In this document: positions 10,311 through 19,832 of the stretch, in pieces
Layout: every line of letters starts with the position of its first letter
How positions within the stretch are numbered: the first letter of the stretch is position 1
Source of the DNA: Chara braunii
Lineage: Eukaryota > Streptophyta > Charophyceae > Charales > Characeae
Assembly: GCA_003427395.1 (NCBI GenBank)
Contig: BFEA01000073.1
Location: 916,974-949,654, forward strand
Direction of reading: 5' to 3'
DNA length: 32,681 nt
The notes under the pieces: model-generated
Told to the model about the DNA's origin: nothing
The model's input: only the letters and a program-made list of their open reading frames with translations
Database searches by the model: none
Position numbers and translations under genes: made by a program

Positions 10311-11126
10311 TTGGTTTCTAATTGCTTCACATCTTTTGGTAGATGCTTTCGGAGACAGGTATCTGGGATCCCCATGGGCCTCCCATGCTCCCCTATTTGG
10401 TGCACGGTCTACTTCTTTAAATATGATTATGCCCTGATCATGCGACTCGTGGCCTATAAGGCTTCCCACCTTCTCTCGTTATTCAAACACACTTTCAGAT
10501 ACATCGACGACTTACACTCATTGAATAATCCGTTTATCATGAAGTTCCTCAATGGTCTCTCCGATAATGAAAATGCTGAGATTTCCTCTCTTTATCCCAG
10601 GCACCTCATTGAGATCAAGAACCAAACGGAGCTATTCGAGCTAACTCCAACTGGGGAAATCTATGGCTGAAAATCGCAGTTTTTGAATATTGAAATCATG
10701 GTCACATCGGATTCCTCTGGAAGCTTCTACACTACGAAATTTGACAAACGGTTACGACTGAACTTTCCTGTGGTGAGATTTGTTAGATATAACTCGAATA
10801 AACCTGTTCGCCAATCACTTAATATCATCATACCACAGGTTGCTTCGGTTCTTGTACTCTGCACGGAACCATGCAATGTTGCCGAGGAAATCTTTCGTAT
10901 CGTTAAGTATACGATCAGTAATGGGTTCCTGCTGAGCGGATGTTTGAATCGTGTTTATCGTGTCTTTAACTCCCCCCAGCTTTTTCTCCCTCCCAGGGTG
11001 GATGTTGCCGCCACGAGACAACACGTCCAGGTGTGTTATCTACAACCTGCTTCTTATCACCCAAGCACCTCGTTCCGGTCTCATTATGAGTTTTATCTGT
11101 TTGTGTGTTTGGAGTGCCCCCACTAG
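10311..11126 (+). pseudogene. Reverse transcriptase, C-terminal half (Penelope-like type)
   Basis: Coding resumes after the minisatellite as NCFTSFGRCFRRQVSGIPMG. Motif B (GIPMG) is at 10365-10379. Motif C, with the catalytic Asp pair in FRYIDDL, has YIDD at 10500-10511. Then come a YP-LIEIKN stretch and KFDKRLRLNFPVVRFVRYN, the thumb-like block typical of the family. The palm pattern of GIPMG, RYIDD and a following L(Y/F)DKR-FNFP is known from Penelope-like elements, and I assign it from memory of that family. One in-frame TGA interrupts it at 10668-10670. The upstream half, including motif A, is absent here but a matching half lies on the minus strand at 26396-27790. No GIY-YIG endonuclease is visible. 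The copy is inactive. Confidence 0.72.
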
Positions 11127-11155
11127 TAGGGCTTTCTGAGGTAGCTAGCGGGTAC

Positions 11156-11193
11156 CTTGCCTAAGGCAGGTACCTGCTACCTGCCTTAGCAAG
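11156..11193. repeat. Perfect hairpin just after the RT gene
   Basis: CTAAGGCAGGTA (11161-11172), loop CCTGC, TACCTGCCTTAG (11178-11189) form a perfect 12-bp stem. It extends to about 17 bp with one bulge. It lies 30 bases beyond the stop codon of the reverse transcriptase and just before a (CA)n tract, so it may belong to the 3' end of the element, for example as a template-recognition or 3'-end structure. That role is inference. Confidence 0.85.
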
Positions 11194-11220
11194 TCACCCC
11201 TAGCGGGGAAGGGGAGGGTG

Positions 11221-11252
<32 letters not shown>

Positions 11253-11270
11253 ATACACACACACACACTC
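11221..11270. repeat. (CA)n microsatellite in element junction
   Basis: Imperfect CA run followed by CTCATTTATTTA and A-rich sequence. The same order (CA run, CTCATTTAT, A-rich) occurs in reverse orientation at 30355-30240, just outside the inverted 2.3 kb block. It therefore marks the border of the element at both loci. Confidence 0.92.
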
Positions 11271-11314
11271 ATTTATTTAAAAAAAAAATATAAAAAAAAA
11301 TAGAGGGTCACCAG

Positions 11315-11358
11315 CCCGTACGTACGGAGGTCCCCGGCCAGACCTTCGTACGTACGGG
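11315..11358. repeat. Subterminal hairpin, 18-nt arms
   Basis: CCCGTACGTACGGAGGTC and GACCTTCGTACGTACGGG pair at 17 of 18 positions around an 8-nt loop. It lies 11 bases inside the left inverted end of the 1.84 kb insertion, a usual place for transposon subterminal repeats. Confidence 0.85.
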
Positions 11359-12099
11359 CGTTCGGGGTCCCGTACGGGGTCCGAACTTGACGACATTCGG
11401 CCACTGCCAAAAATTATTTCAGGGCCTAAAAATAACTTCTTTTCTCATTTCTGTTTTGTGAGTTCTCTATGACATGAGGTACATGCCTATGAATTTTCAA
11501 GTCATTTGGCTCAGCCAAATAAGAATTAAAAATCGCCAAAGATGGTCGTCTCAAAAAGTGCTCGCCCACGTTTTTTTTCACTTTTTACTTTTTGTTTTCA
11601 CTTTAGTTCAGGGTCTAAACAATTTTATTATTTTTTGAAATTTTTTTAGTGGGTTTTGCATTATGTGAAGTAGACATCTGGGCGAGGTCCCACTAGCAAC
11701 GGGATAGGATAGAAACGAGTTTGTGGGGCAGTTGAGTGACCCAAATCCTGTCGTGCAGTACTCGTGATCCCACAGTCTGTATTTTACATGTATTACCGGA
11801 AAAAGTAAGGAGATCTTCGTTCACCTCCTCCTCTCCTTAACACTGGCATGCCCGTGCGAAGACAGCTTCCCGCCAGAATCTTTTCAATCGGTTGGGGGTG
11901 TGGCNAACCCCAAATGAGGTTGGGGTCGGCCTTAGCCCACTCGATATAAGATTTTCAGCATTTTACTTGCTGTTGTGCAATTATCTCATTGGGTGGAGCC
12001 CTCCTTGAATCTCGGAGTATATGGAGGGTATCGGGATCACTGCTGACAAAAGTCCAGAAAATGTGGCAGTTACTTTGTTCATTGTTTTTGCAACCACCA

Positions 12100-12125
12100 C
12101 CATCAGATCATTTGTGATCTGATGG
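12100..12125. repeat. Perfect 11-bp hairpin
   Basis: CCATCAGATCA, loop TTTG, TGATCTGATGG. The stem is extendable with one bulge. It lies about 40 bases beyond the poly-A end of the SINE, inside the 1.84 kb insertion. Confidence 0.85.
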
Positions 12126-12165
12126 CTGGGAAACACTATCTCGTGATTTCTGGTGGGAGGTCCCT

Positions 12166-12650
12166 GTTTTTTTTTTTTTTTTTTTTTTTTTTAAAGGCTA
12201 ATTTTTTAAGCCCAACCAATTCAATAACTTGTCAAATCTGGACAGGACGGCCTTCCAAGCCTTTTTTTTATTGTCATTATAGTATTACGGGGAACCCCGT
12301 AGCAGCCACATCCGTGCTAAAGCCTCCAACGAGGGAACATGCGCGAGCTACACCCACCAGCAGGTGCTATACCTGCTACAGTAGGTGGGCGATACCGGCC
12401 AGGGGTCACCCGGTAGCATGAGGACCAAGCTTCTTCGATGGGCCAGTCAATGTGCCTCCCCTCCGGTCCCACGCCACTTTGAACATCAACAGTCTCTGCG
12501 CAATGCCACTCGGGGGGACCAACGGCATATCTCTAGGTGGCGGGCGCCAAGCTTGCCTAGGAAGGTACATAAGGCCAATGGGGATTGAACCCAAGACCTC
12601 TTAAATGCCGCTTGCGTGCCTTACCAACTAAGTTAGGCCGCTGGATAGTT
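12166..12650 (-). mobile_element. tRNA-derived SINE
   Basis: On the minus strand the head reads GGCCTAACTTAGTTGGTAAG, with an A-box-like TAACTTAGTTGG at 12635-12624. About 31 bases later a B box, GGTTCAATCCC, follows at 12591-12581. This is the internal RNA polymerase III promoter layout of a tRNA-derived SINE. The body runs about 300 bases without coding capacity and the element ends in an A run of about 27 at 12192-12166. A shorter A8 tract at about 12262-12275 could be an alternative end. Flanks show only a weak AGG-AC-like match, not a convincing target-site duplication, so the insertion is old or the borders are inexact. It would need a LINE or Penelope-type partner for mobility. Confidence 0.68.
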
Positions 12651-13144
12651 CCTTTTTTTGTTTTTGGCCGTTTTCCTGTTTTCTTATCCTAGAAATTCGT
12701 AATGAACTTGTCTGGCCGCTGCCACTCAGTGTCACACTGGATTGGCCGCACTCCTATCCGACTGATAATGAGACCTCGCCCCTGTAAATTTTCAGGGCAT
12801 TTAGCTATGCCAAAAAGAAATGAAAAATCGTCAAAGATGGCGGTGTCGAAAACGTGCTCGTGCACTCGCTAAATTTAATTCTTTTTTATTTTTCGTTATT
12901 TTTATTATTAGTATTTGTTTTTCATATTTTATTTTCATTTCAAATTTGGTAAGGAATTTGGATGTAATGCTCAGGAAAATCTTGTTTAATATATTTTCTT
13001 CATAACATATCTTTTTATCAGATTCTTTTTTTTTTTTGGGTCCGCGTTTGGCCCGAATGACCGAACGCATTCCCAAGGGGTCCCATACGTTCGGGTGTTC
13101 GGGTTCGGGCATTCGGCCCGTCCCGAACGTCGGTTACCCTTGAT

Positions 13145-15425
13145 ATAAAGATATAAAAATAAAATAACTTTTTATGACTGCTAACAACCCTTCTATATTT
13201 TTCGCAAGGTACCTTTTTATATATTTAAAAAAAAAAAGGGGGATACCGTCACGGACCTTATTATAAAAAAAAATGTTTTATGAAAAAAAATTCCGAGAAT
13301 CTGCTCTATTGGACCTTTGGGCCTGTTTCGGCCCATTACGTGCGGAGGTCACCCGACGAGCGACGTACTGTGAGTATGGTCGCATGTTCGGTCAGCCGGG
13401 ATGGGGACTAACATGAAATATGCCCCTACGCGGCCCAGGTTTTCCCTCCGGTCCCGATACTGGAGTTACTCTGTGAACCCAGCGCATGATTACGGCTGTG
13501 CTCTGGTGTTTAAACTCAAGATAAAAAACAGGCAATCAATGCCATTATCCCTCTGTCTTCGGCCGAAGCGTTTTTCCGATTGCGAGGCGCCGTGTGCTTG
13601 CGCTAGGTACTCCCATTATTTGACAGTTTTCTAGCCCAAGCCACACACACCTACGCATGAGATTATCAGCTCTGATGGCTGATTATGGCGCTCTTGCACG
13701 ATCCGCCATCGATGACCACCTGACTTCGCGGTGAACCAAGAGAAACGTTTTTTTTCACTCTTGGCGTCCACCTCATGATGTGAGTCTGTGCCCCTTCCAT
13801 CGCTGCACGAGAACCGAGGTGTCGAAAGGACTCGCCAGACTCTGTGTTGGGCTACTTTGCCCATCAGTAGGAGCGTACAGGGTGGTTTTTCGCATTGCTA
13901 CTTGGAATCGTTGGGGCTACACCGTATGGCGCATGGAGCGGTAAAGCAATCTACGTCCTTTTTGTCCCCCCTCCCATCCCCAAACCTCCCCCCGTCCGGT
14001 AGTGTTCCACCATGGTGAATGAATGAGAATAATTTCTTCTTTCTTTTTTTGCCCCTCCCTATCTCCTGCTTTGTCTATGGAGTCTGGGCTATGCCCGTTA
14101 ATGGTTCATGTCCCTTTTAATACGATATGTGGGAGGTTTAGTTCTCTAAAGAGCCACCATGATGGAGGTTGGTGAAAAGTACTTAAGAGCGAGTTTCATC
14201 ACCCTCTTAAACATTCGTCGACACTTTGGAGCCGCCTGACTGCATTGGGACCTTTCATCTTCTCACCGTTTTTTTCTGTTGTTCATTCTTTATGATTAAT
14301 GATAACTCACTAGTGGTTTAGTATTTCTTATTTACTAGTGATGTCTTGTTGTGTCCCCTCAACCTTCACTGGTATGTCTGTCTTGTGTATGTTCCTTGAT
14401 GATGGTTGTAGGGTCTTTTGAATACTTCACATTTGGACAACTAGCGAAGTGACCAAGGTTGCACAATGGCATGAATTTTCTAAGCTTGGTCCTCATGGCG
14501 TTCGTCATCGGACTTTCCTTTATGTCGTACCTCGGCTTCTTGTCGTTCTTGGATCATTGGTCGATCCGGTCACTGCATTTCGTCAACGGTTGTCGGAATC
14601 TAACGACCGCTTCCCCATACTCCAGATGGTGCAAGGCGTAATATTCTTTGCTAATGCTAGTATTGGTTGACTCTCCTCGAAATGGAAACCATGGTTATTC
14701 CTAGCAACCGTTTTCTGCCACTTATCCACTTTCTATGTGCCCCCTTCTTTATCCTTGCTCTCCTTTATTCCCTCGTTATTAGCCTAATGTTATTTGCTAT
14801 ATGGTCTGCTTGCTCCCGGCAAGCTTCCATTTGCCCGACGAATTTGCCTGCTCTCCCTGCTTCATGTATTTTTAGTATGATCGCGGCGTCCTTTTGGCTA
14901 TGGCTCCAAGTGCTCTTTTTCTCGTAATTGCTATGATATTCCTCTGGCAGCATTTTTGAACTATGGAGTAGCATACAGGTCATATTTGTTGGGATGAATG
15001 TTCCCGATGGCGGATTGATTGATTTGGCATTCTCTCGCAGTGACATGTCCTAATATGGAAACCCTGTGGTTTTCAATTCTTATGCCCTGAAGGAGTACAA
15101 TGGTTTCGAGAGCTGGTGATTACGGATAGGAGGATATGGTCTACGATTATGTGTGCATTCTAATGACGGGTGGTGTGGATGTCGAGGGGGCTTATTCGCA
15201 TGAGGTGGTCTAAGGTTCACTGTCGAGGATGGCGCAGGGCTTCCGACAGTGTTCGGGATGGGTGTGGAAGTAAGTGTCGGCGAAACTGTTCTTTACTCGT
15301 GTAATGCAGATTTGGTACCATCGGAATACCCTTGTTTCTGAGAGAGAATGGTGTTGCATGACGAGATCTTAGTATGCCGATCCCTAGGTTTGACCATGGC
15401 TGCACTTGGTCTGGTTGTTTTGTCG
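13145..15425 (+). mobile_element. 2.3 kb element leader (pseudo-LTR candidate), left copy
   Basis: This block matches the reverse complement of 27969-30238 along its whole length, about 95% in the part I compared (14401-14720). Many differences are transitions. Similarity starts near ATAAAGATATAAAAATAAA and stops sharply at 15425 after TTTTGTCGC. Here it follows a reverse-transcriptase C-terminal half; at the right locus it precedes an N-terminal half. It therefore behaves as a 5' leader repeated after the 3' end, as in the tandem partial copies (pseudo-LTRs) of Penelope-like elements. Open frames at 14449-14670 and 14667-14927 persist in both copies, but substitutions are not biased to silent sites, so I do not call them genes. 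Confidence 0.68.
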
Positions 15426-16020
15426 CTATAATTGTTTTTAGTACTTGGGAACGGTTACATGAGCAAGTATTTTTGGCCTGGTAGATGAACTTCTTAGTGA
15501 TGGGTTTGGACGCTTACTATAGTTGTTGGTCACGGTAGCCTCAATGGGACTGCACATCCCTAATATCTATGTTGTTCAAGGTACTGATGTCGGGGGACTA
15601 AAGGAGTCTATCGTCCCGAAGTAATTCTATTTTCTGATCCATCGTCGGGTTTTTTTTGACATTTCCGGGTCTTTGACAGCGGTCGTGCAAATGAGAATGC
15701 CTGAATCTTGTCGATGGAGAGTGTGTACTATATTGTGCTGTTTTCATGGAATGTTCTTTGCTCTCCCCTAATCACACCCATTGTTAATTAAAGAATTTTG
15801 TGGATTGGTTGGTATTTGTGTAGTTAGTGTGTTTTTCCTATTTTGCTCTGGACTCTCGTGCATGACGGCAATGAGATGAACATTATCCTTTTATTTTTGG
15901 CTTTATTCCTCCCCCGTCATTATGATGTGCATTATATATTTTGAATACGGTGTGACTCACTTCACGATGTTGTTCCTGTAGACATGTTGTGACTTGTTCG
16001 CAGGAGCCACGCATCAAAAA
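15426..16020. other. Unassigned sequence right of the leader copy
   Basis: AT-rich DNA unlike the sequence that follows the leader at the right locus. It contains no motif I can name and is followed by CA repeats and the gap. It could be the breakpoint of the truncated element copy and host flank. Confidence 0.4.
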
Positions 16021-16023
16021 CGT

Positions 16024-16070
16024 AACACACACACACACACAAAAACACACACGCGCACACACTCTATCAG
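16024..16070. repeat. (CA)n microsatellite
   Basis: CA runs interrupted by AAAAA and GCGCG. It is one of three CA tracts within 400 bases around the gap. Confidence 0.9.
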
Positions 16071-16109
16071 ATCGACTCACATGGGAACCCATTGTTCTTT
16101 TTTCATTTT

Positions 16110-16166
16110 GATTGATTGATTGATTGGCGCAATTTGGCGGGGAGGGGTCTTCCAACCTGCCCCCCC
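16110..16166. repeat. (GATT)n plus C-rich linker
   Basis: Four GATT units, then GGAGGGGTCTTCCAACC and a C run that enters the gap. The same order in reverse complement occurs at 30357-30446 (AATC repeats and GGGGTTTGGAGACCCCTCC), so this is a recurrent cassette, not chance microsatellites. Confidence 0.75.
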
Positions 16167-16391
16167 NNNNNNNNNNNNNNNNNNNNNNNNNNNNNNNNNN
16201 NNNNNNNNNNNNNNNNNNNNNNNNNNNNNNNNNNNNNNNNNNNNNNNNNNNNNNNNNNNNNNNNNNNNNNNNNNNNNNNNNNNNNNNNNNNNNNNNNNNN
16301 NNNNNNNNNNNNNNNNNNNNNNNNNNNNNNNNNNNNNNNNNNNNNNNNNNNNNNNNNNNNNNNNNNNNNNNNNNNNNNNNNNNNNNNNNNN
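16167..16391. other. Assembly gap (225 N)
   Basis: Unknown bases between a C run and a CA run. By comparison with the right-hand cassette at 30316-30446, the missing DNA probably includes more C/G-rich linker and CA repeat. Confidence 0.99.
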
Positions 16392-16461
16392 CACACACAC
16401 ACACAAAGACGCGCGTCCATGCACTTTTTTTTGCATCAATCAATCAACCAACCAACCAATC

Positions 16462-16522
<61 letters not shown>

Positions 16523-16540
16523 TAATCAATTAATCAATCA
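16392..16540. repeat. (CA)n and (AATC)n microsatellites
   Basis: A CA tract leaves the gap, then about 30 bases of linker, then AATC repeats with AACC variants from about 16435 to 16540. It ends near TATGCGTGTGTGTC. Confidence 0.93.
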
Positions 16541-17292
16541 CTATGCGTGTGTGTCAAAAATGAAAAAAAACGAAAAGAACAGACGTCTTTGACTTTTTTT
16601 TCATTATTATATTTTTTCCCTTTTGCGAGGCATAGGGCCTTGATATGCCCTATAGGGCCTAATTTTCACATAGTCGGCCGCCCTAAGTGAAGGCAGGCAC
16701 GACCGAGGCCCTACAAGCCAATTCAGGGTCACCACGCAATTGGGGAAATTCAGGCAGTTGCGCAGCGCCAGTCGGTTGGAAGCACCCAGGCCCACACTGC
16801 CTTTCATTGCATGTAATTGAGGCAGGCCTGGGCCGGATACACAAAGTGGACCGGACAAAGGTTGAGGGCAGTTGGGTGCTGGTAACCGCCACAGGCCCTG
16901 GGCCTGTTTCCTTCGGACTGGGGCTCATCCTCCCTGGGCCTACAGGAAGCTTCTGGGCCGGGGCCTAGTACCGCAACACATCACGCAGCAGCAGGCCACT
17001 TCGATATAGGGAAGGGCCTGCCCACGCATTGGACATTTAGGAACTGGCTGCTTTGTGCGCAAGCGCTGCTGCGCTATCGCCTGCCAGGATCATGCGCTCA
17101 CGGGCGAGCTGAAAGGGCCAGACAGCCATAGCCGAGTTGCGCTGCTGTATGCTGGATGGGGCGCATGGTGGTCCTTGGGTGCAAGTGGCATCTGTGAGTT
17201 GGGGTACGAGGTTGTGAGTGATACGAGAGACATACCTGGTGCTTGACGCGTGCGGCATTGGCCGAGGTTTGCTCGAACTTGGGAAGTTGTTG
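16541..17292. other. Leader of a gag element, no supported gene
   Basis: GC-rich sequence with repeated GGGCCT/AGGCCC words around 16630-16970. It precedes the gag start and may include an LTR end and untranslated leader. I could not identify a primer-binding site or a TG...CA LTR border with confidence. Confidence 0.4.
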
Positions 17293-18608
17293 ATGGCCAG
17301 CCAGCCGTTAGTGTCGACTCCCGAGGAGGTCGCCATACAGCGAGCTGCTGATCGTGAGGCACAACTACAACAGGCTTTAGGAGACATTAAGGCAGAAAAA
17401 GAAAGGATGATTAGAAGAAGAGCCCGGTTGCAGCGGAGGCAAGCAGACGTTAGTGAGTTAGAGGAGATGGACCCAGCGGAGCTGGATGATCAAGTGAGGA
17501 CCATGAGGTCCGTCTTGCTAGGTGTAGTGGAGATGCATGACCAGCAGACGACGATCTTACAGGACATCCAGCGGAGTCTGGCTGTCTTGGTCGGGTGAGC
17601 GCAGGCGGCACCATCGCTGTCCGGGCCTGGTGTCTGGCCTGTTGTACATCCTCCTTCTTTTGTCCCACCGGTGACTGGAGTATCCCCATATACCACTCCA
17701 GCATCGGTTCAACCTGTCTCCCTGGGTAGGCCTTTAACAAGCGGGTTCTCAACAGGTCCTAGTTTACAGGTTCCTGTACTGACAGTGTTCTCCCAACCTC
17801 CGTCTCCTTCCGTCTAAGGTTGCCGTAAGCGGGCAGCCTGCTGTATCACAGCCTGCACAACTGCAGGGTTCACAACCTCAACAGATAGTGCAGCAGCCTG
17901 CACCATAGGGTCCAGAGTCCGGAATGGTGCAAATAACGGGACAAAGTCGGTGGGTTCCGAAAATGGTCATCGCTCCTCCTAAGCCCTTTACAGGGGATAA
18001 GAGGGGCGAGGACCTCGACACTTGGTTGAGGGCAGTGCCGGTCTACGTCAAGTGCAAACTTACCTTGCCCCACGAGGAAGTGTTTGCGGCTGCCTCCTAC
18101 CTAGAGGGGAGTGCAGCAAGATGGTTGAGCGATTTAGTGCAGCTCCAGGGGTACGGTCATGACTTTCGCGCTTGGGCGGTCACCTAGAAACTGAATGACT
18201 TTCTCAAGTTGGTGGAAGACAGGTGGCATGATCCAGGCTGGAGTAGGTTCAGAGGCTGGCAGCATAGAAGCTTCAAGGGGTGGAGTAGTCGCTGCCGTAG
18301 CACAAAAAGGTAAGGCGACCGATAGACGTCATGGAGATTTCCGGTCTAGGAGTCAAGTTGACCCCAATGCTTCTCCATGGGAGAAAGCGGGTCTTAGTGA
18401 GGACGTGTGGAGAGACCGGTACCCCCTGCAAGTTTGCATTCCTTGTGGCCAATATGGCCATAACCAATTCAAGTGCCGTAACAGAAAGGTGAACGAGAAA
18501 ATCCCACCTACAATGGGTCAGGCGTTGGGATCCTCCGTTCCCGTTGGTAGCAATGTGGGCAACAATTCTGACACTGCTCAGGTGTCGGGACCGGTGGGTC
18601 CCGAATAA
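17293..18608 (+). pseudogene. LTR-retrotransposon gag, broken (CCHC knuckle)
   Basis: Gag coats the RNA of an LTR retrotransposon. The Met at 17293 starts an open stretch to 17598 rich in Ala, Glu, Gln and Arg, a likely coiled coil (AADREAQLQQALGDIKAEKE). In a second frame, 17924-18187 carries the capsid-like segment PPKPFTGDKRGEDLDTWL and ASYLEGSAARWL, ended by a TAG. The run continues as KLNDFLKLVEDRWHDP after that stop. In a third frame, 18195-18608 has the zinc knuckle C-x2-C-x4-H-x4-C (CIPCGQYGHNQFKC, 18435-18476). Two frame changes and stops between them make it a pseudogene. No protease, reverse transcriptase or integrase follows, so it was gag-only or is truncated. The Ty3/gypsy type is likely from the capsid style. 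Confidence 0.8.
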
Positions 18609-19340
18609 TATCCCGTCACTCAAGAGTCTGTATATAGCCAATTTGTGCACGACAGATAAATCTGGAGTAATGAGACGAGAGAGAGAGCACAAGGGACTAG
18701 GTCGCCGGAAGGAACGGTGCCCTAGGCTGAGAACCGCAGGGGGAAAGAACCAGCGACGACAAGCAAGGACATGAGAGCATAAGGGCATAGCATGAGGCCA
18801 AGAGGGTCACTAGAAATTCGGCATGACTAAGGCCGAGGGGCCGTCAACCTGCGAAATGTGGCGCGACGGACGACGAGAGAATAAGGCAGCCAGGAGGTGG
18901 ACGACCCGGTGACGATAGGACTCCAGAAAATAAGAGGCCAACATGAGGGCCGCCCATGGCAATTAGCAGGAGCCTCGGATTGGAGGCCCCGCGGTCGGAG
19001 AAAGCCGGTGCATGCGAGGTCCGAGAAAAGACAAGAGAGAGTGATCGCCCTGAGGTGGCAGGCGCCCGAAGAACGTGGGACACCTTGGGAAAAGGCACCA
19101 GGGGCCACGTGGGACTAAGTAAAAATAATGGTATCCGAGATGAAATATATCGGGGACCACCGGCGGGACCAAGTGTGGGGGACCTCCGACGAGACTAAGT
19201 GTCGGGGACCACCGCCAGGAAAAGTACCGGCGGGACCACTAGCGGATAAGTGTCGGGGACTAGCGTGGGACAAGTGGCGGGGACAAGAGAAGGCTTCAAG
19301 AGAAAATGGCGGAGCAGCACAAGGAGAAAATAATTAAAAC
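18609..19340. other. Purine-rich noncoding tract after gag
   Basis: No pol gene. From about 19140 to 19285 a short degenerate phrase (AAGTGTCGGGGACCACCG and relatives) recurs about six times, and it reappears near 20640-20705. Short open frames here have no motif. Confidence 0.5.
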
Positions 19341-19609
19341 AAGGTGCACCGTCAAGATCGAGATTTTGACGGCAAAAAATGTTAGCAAACGGGGAGGCCA
19401 AAAAAGAAAAAGAAAAAGTGAAGAAACTTGAAGTGGGAGGCGTGGGAGCAATCCGAAAAATCTCGGATCAGCCCCCCTCAAGAAAATTGAGTCAAAAGAG
19501 ACTCCATGTGGAAAATAGGTCTCCAGGAGAAAATCGGAGTATGCGGGCTCACCGTTTGAGAAAAATAGAGGCAAACGGAGACTCTCATGGGCATGAGAAG
19601 GCCACAGTT

Positions 19610-19633
19610 GCAGTCCGAGAAATAACGGACTGC
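19610..19633. repeat. Hairpin module GCAGTCCG / CGGACTGC
   Basis: Perfect 8-bp stem with an 8-nt loop (AGAAATAA). It is the clearest member of a family of hairpins at 19451-19468, 20024-20048, 20188-20207, 20348-20371, 20879-20898, about 21041-21058 and 21842-21874. Confidence 0.85.
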
Positions 19634-19808
19634 CCCTTGAGCATAGGAAGGGCCAAAACTAAGAGGGAGGACCTAGAAAAGGGCCTTAACGGCTAGTTGA
19701 TACTTGACATGCTAAAAAAAGAAAAGAAAAGAAAAGAAAAATGTGGGAGAATAAGACAAAAAAAGTGAGAGGGAGTGAGTGAGTTGGCCGTCAGTAGGGA
19801 CTGCTACA

Positions 19809-19832
19809 AGTAGGGACTGGCAGGTCCCTACT
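19809..19832. repeat. Hairpin AGTAGGGAC / GTCCCTACT
   Basis: Perfect 9-bp stem, 6-nt loop TGGCAG. The homologous site in copy B (about 21247-21270) keeps CAGTAGGGAC and GTCCCAACTG with one mismatch. Confidence 0.85.

Larger units (their letters stand above)
11304..13140. mobile_element. 1.84 kb insertion with short inverted ends (putative DNA transposon)
   Basis: In the right-hand inverted locus the A-rich border at about 30240 leads straight into the 2.3 kb block. Here the same border at about 11300 is separated from the block (start about 13145) by this segment. Its ends read AGGGTCACC at 11304-11312 and, in reverse complement, AGGGTAACC at 13140-13132, matching 8 of 9. Both subterminal regions are rich in CGTACG and CCGAACG hairpins (11315-11358 and about 13045-13130). 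No transposase is encoded and I see no clear target-site duplication, so this is a non-autonomous element of unknown superfamily. A diverged direct repeat (11491-11570 and 12785-12865) and a SINE lie inside. Confidence 0.5.

Noticed and set aside
14449-14927. Two small plus-strand frames (73 and 86 codons) also open in the inverted copy
   Set aside because: About 8 of 73 and 6 of 86 residues differ between copies that are about 95% alike in DNA, and an overlapping frame is better conserved. There is no sign of protein selection.
16077-16592. Open frames running across the N gap
   Set aside because: They depend on unknown bases and microsatellite translation.
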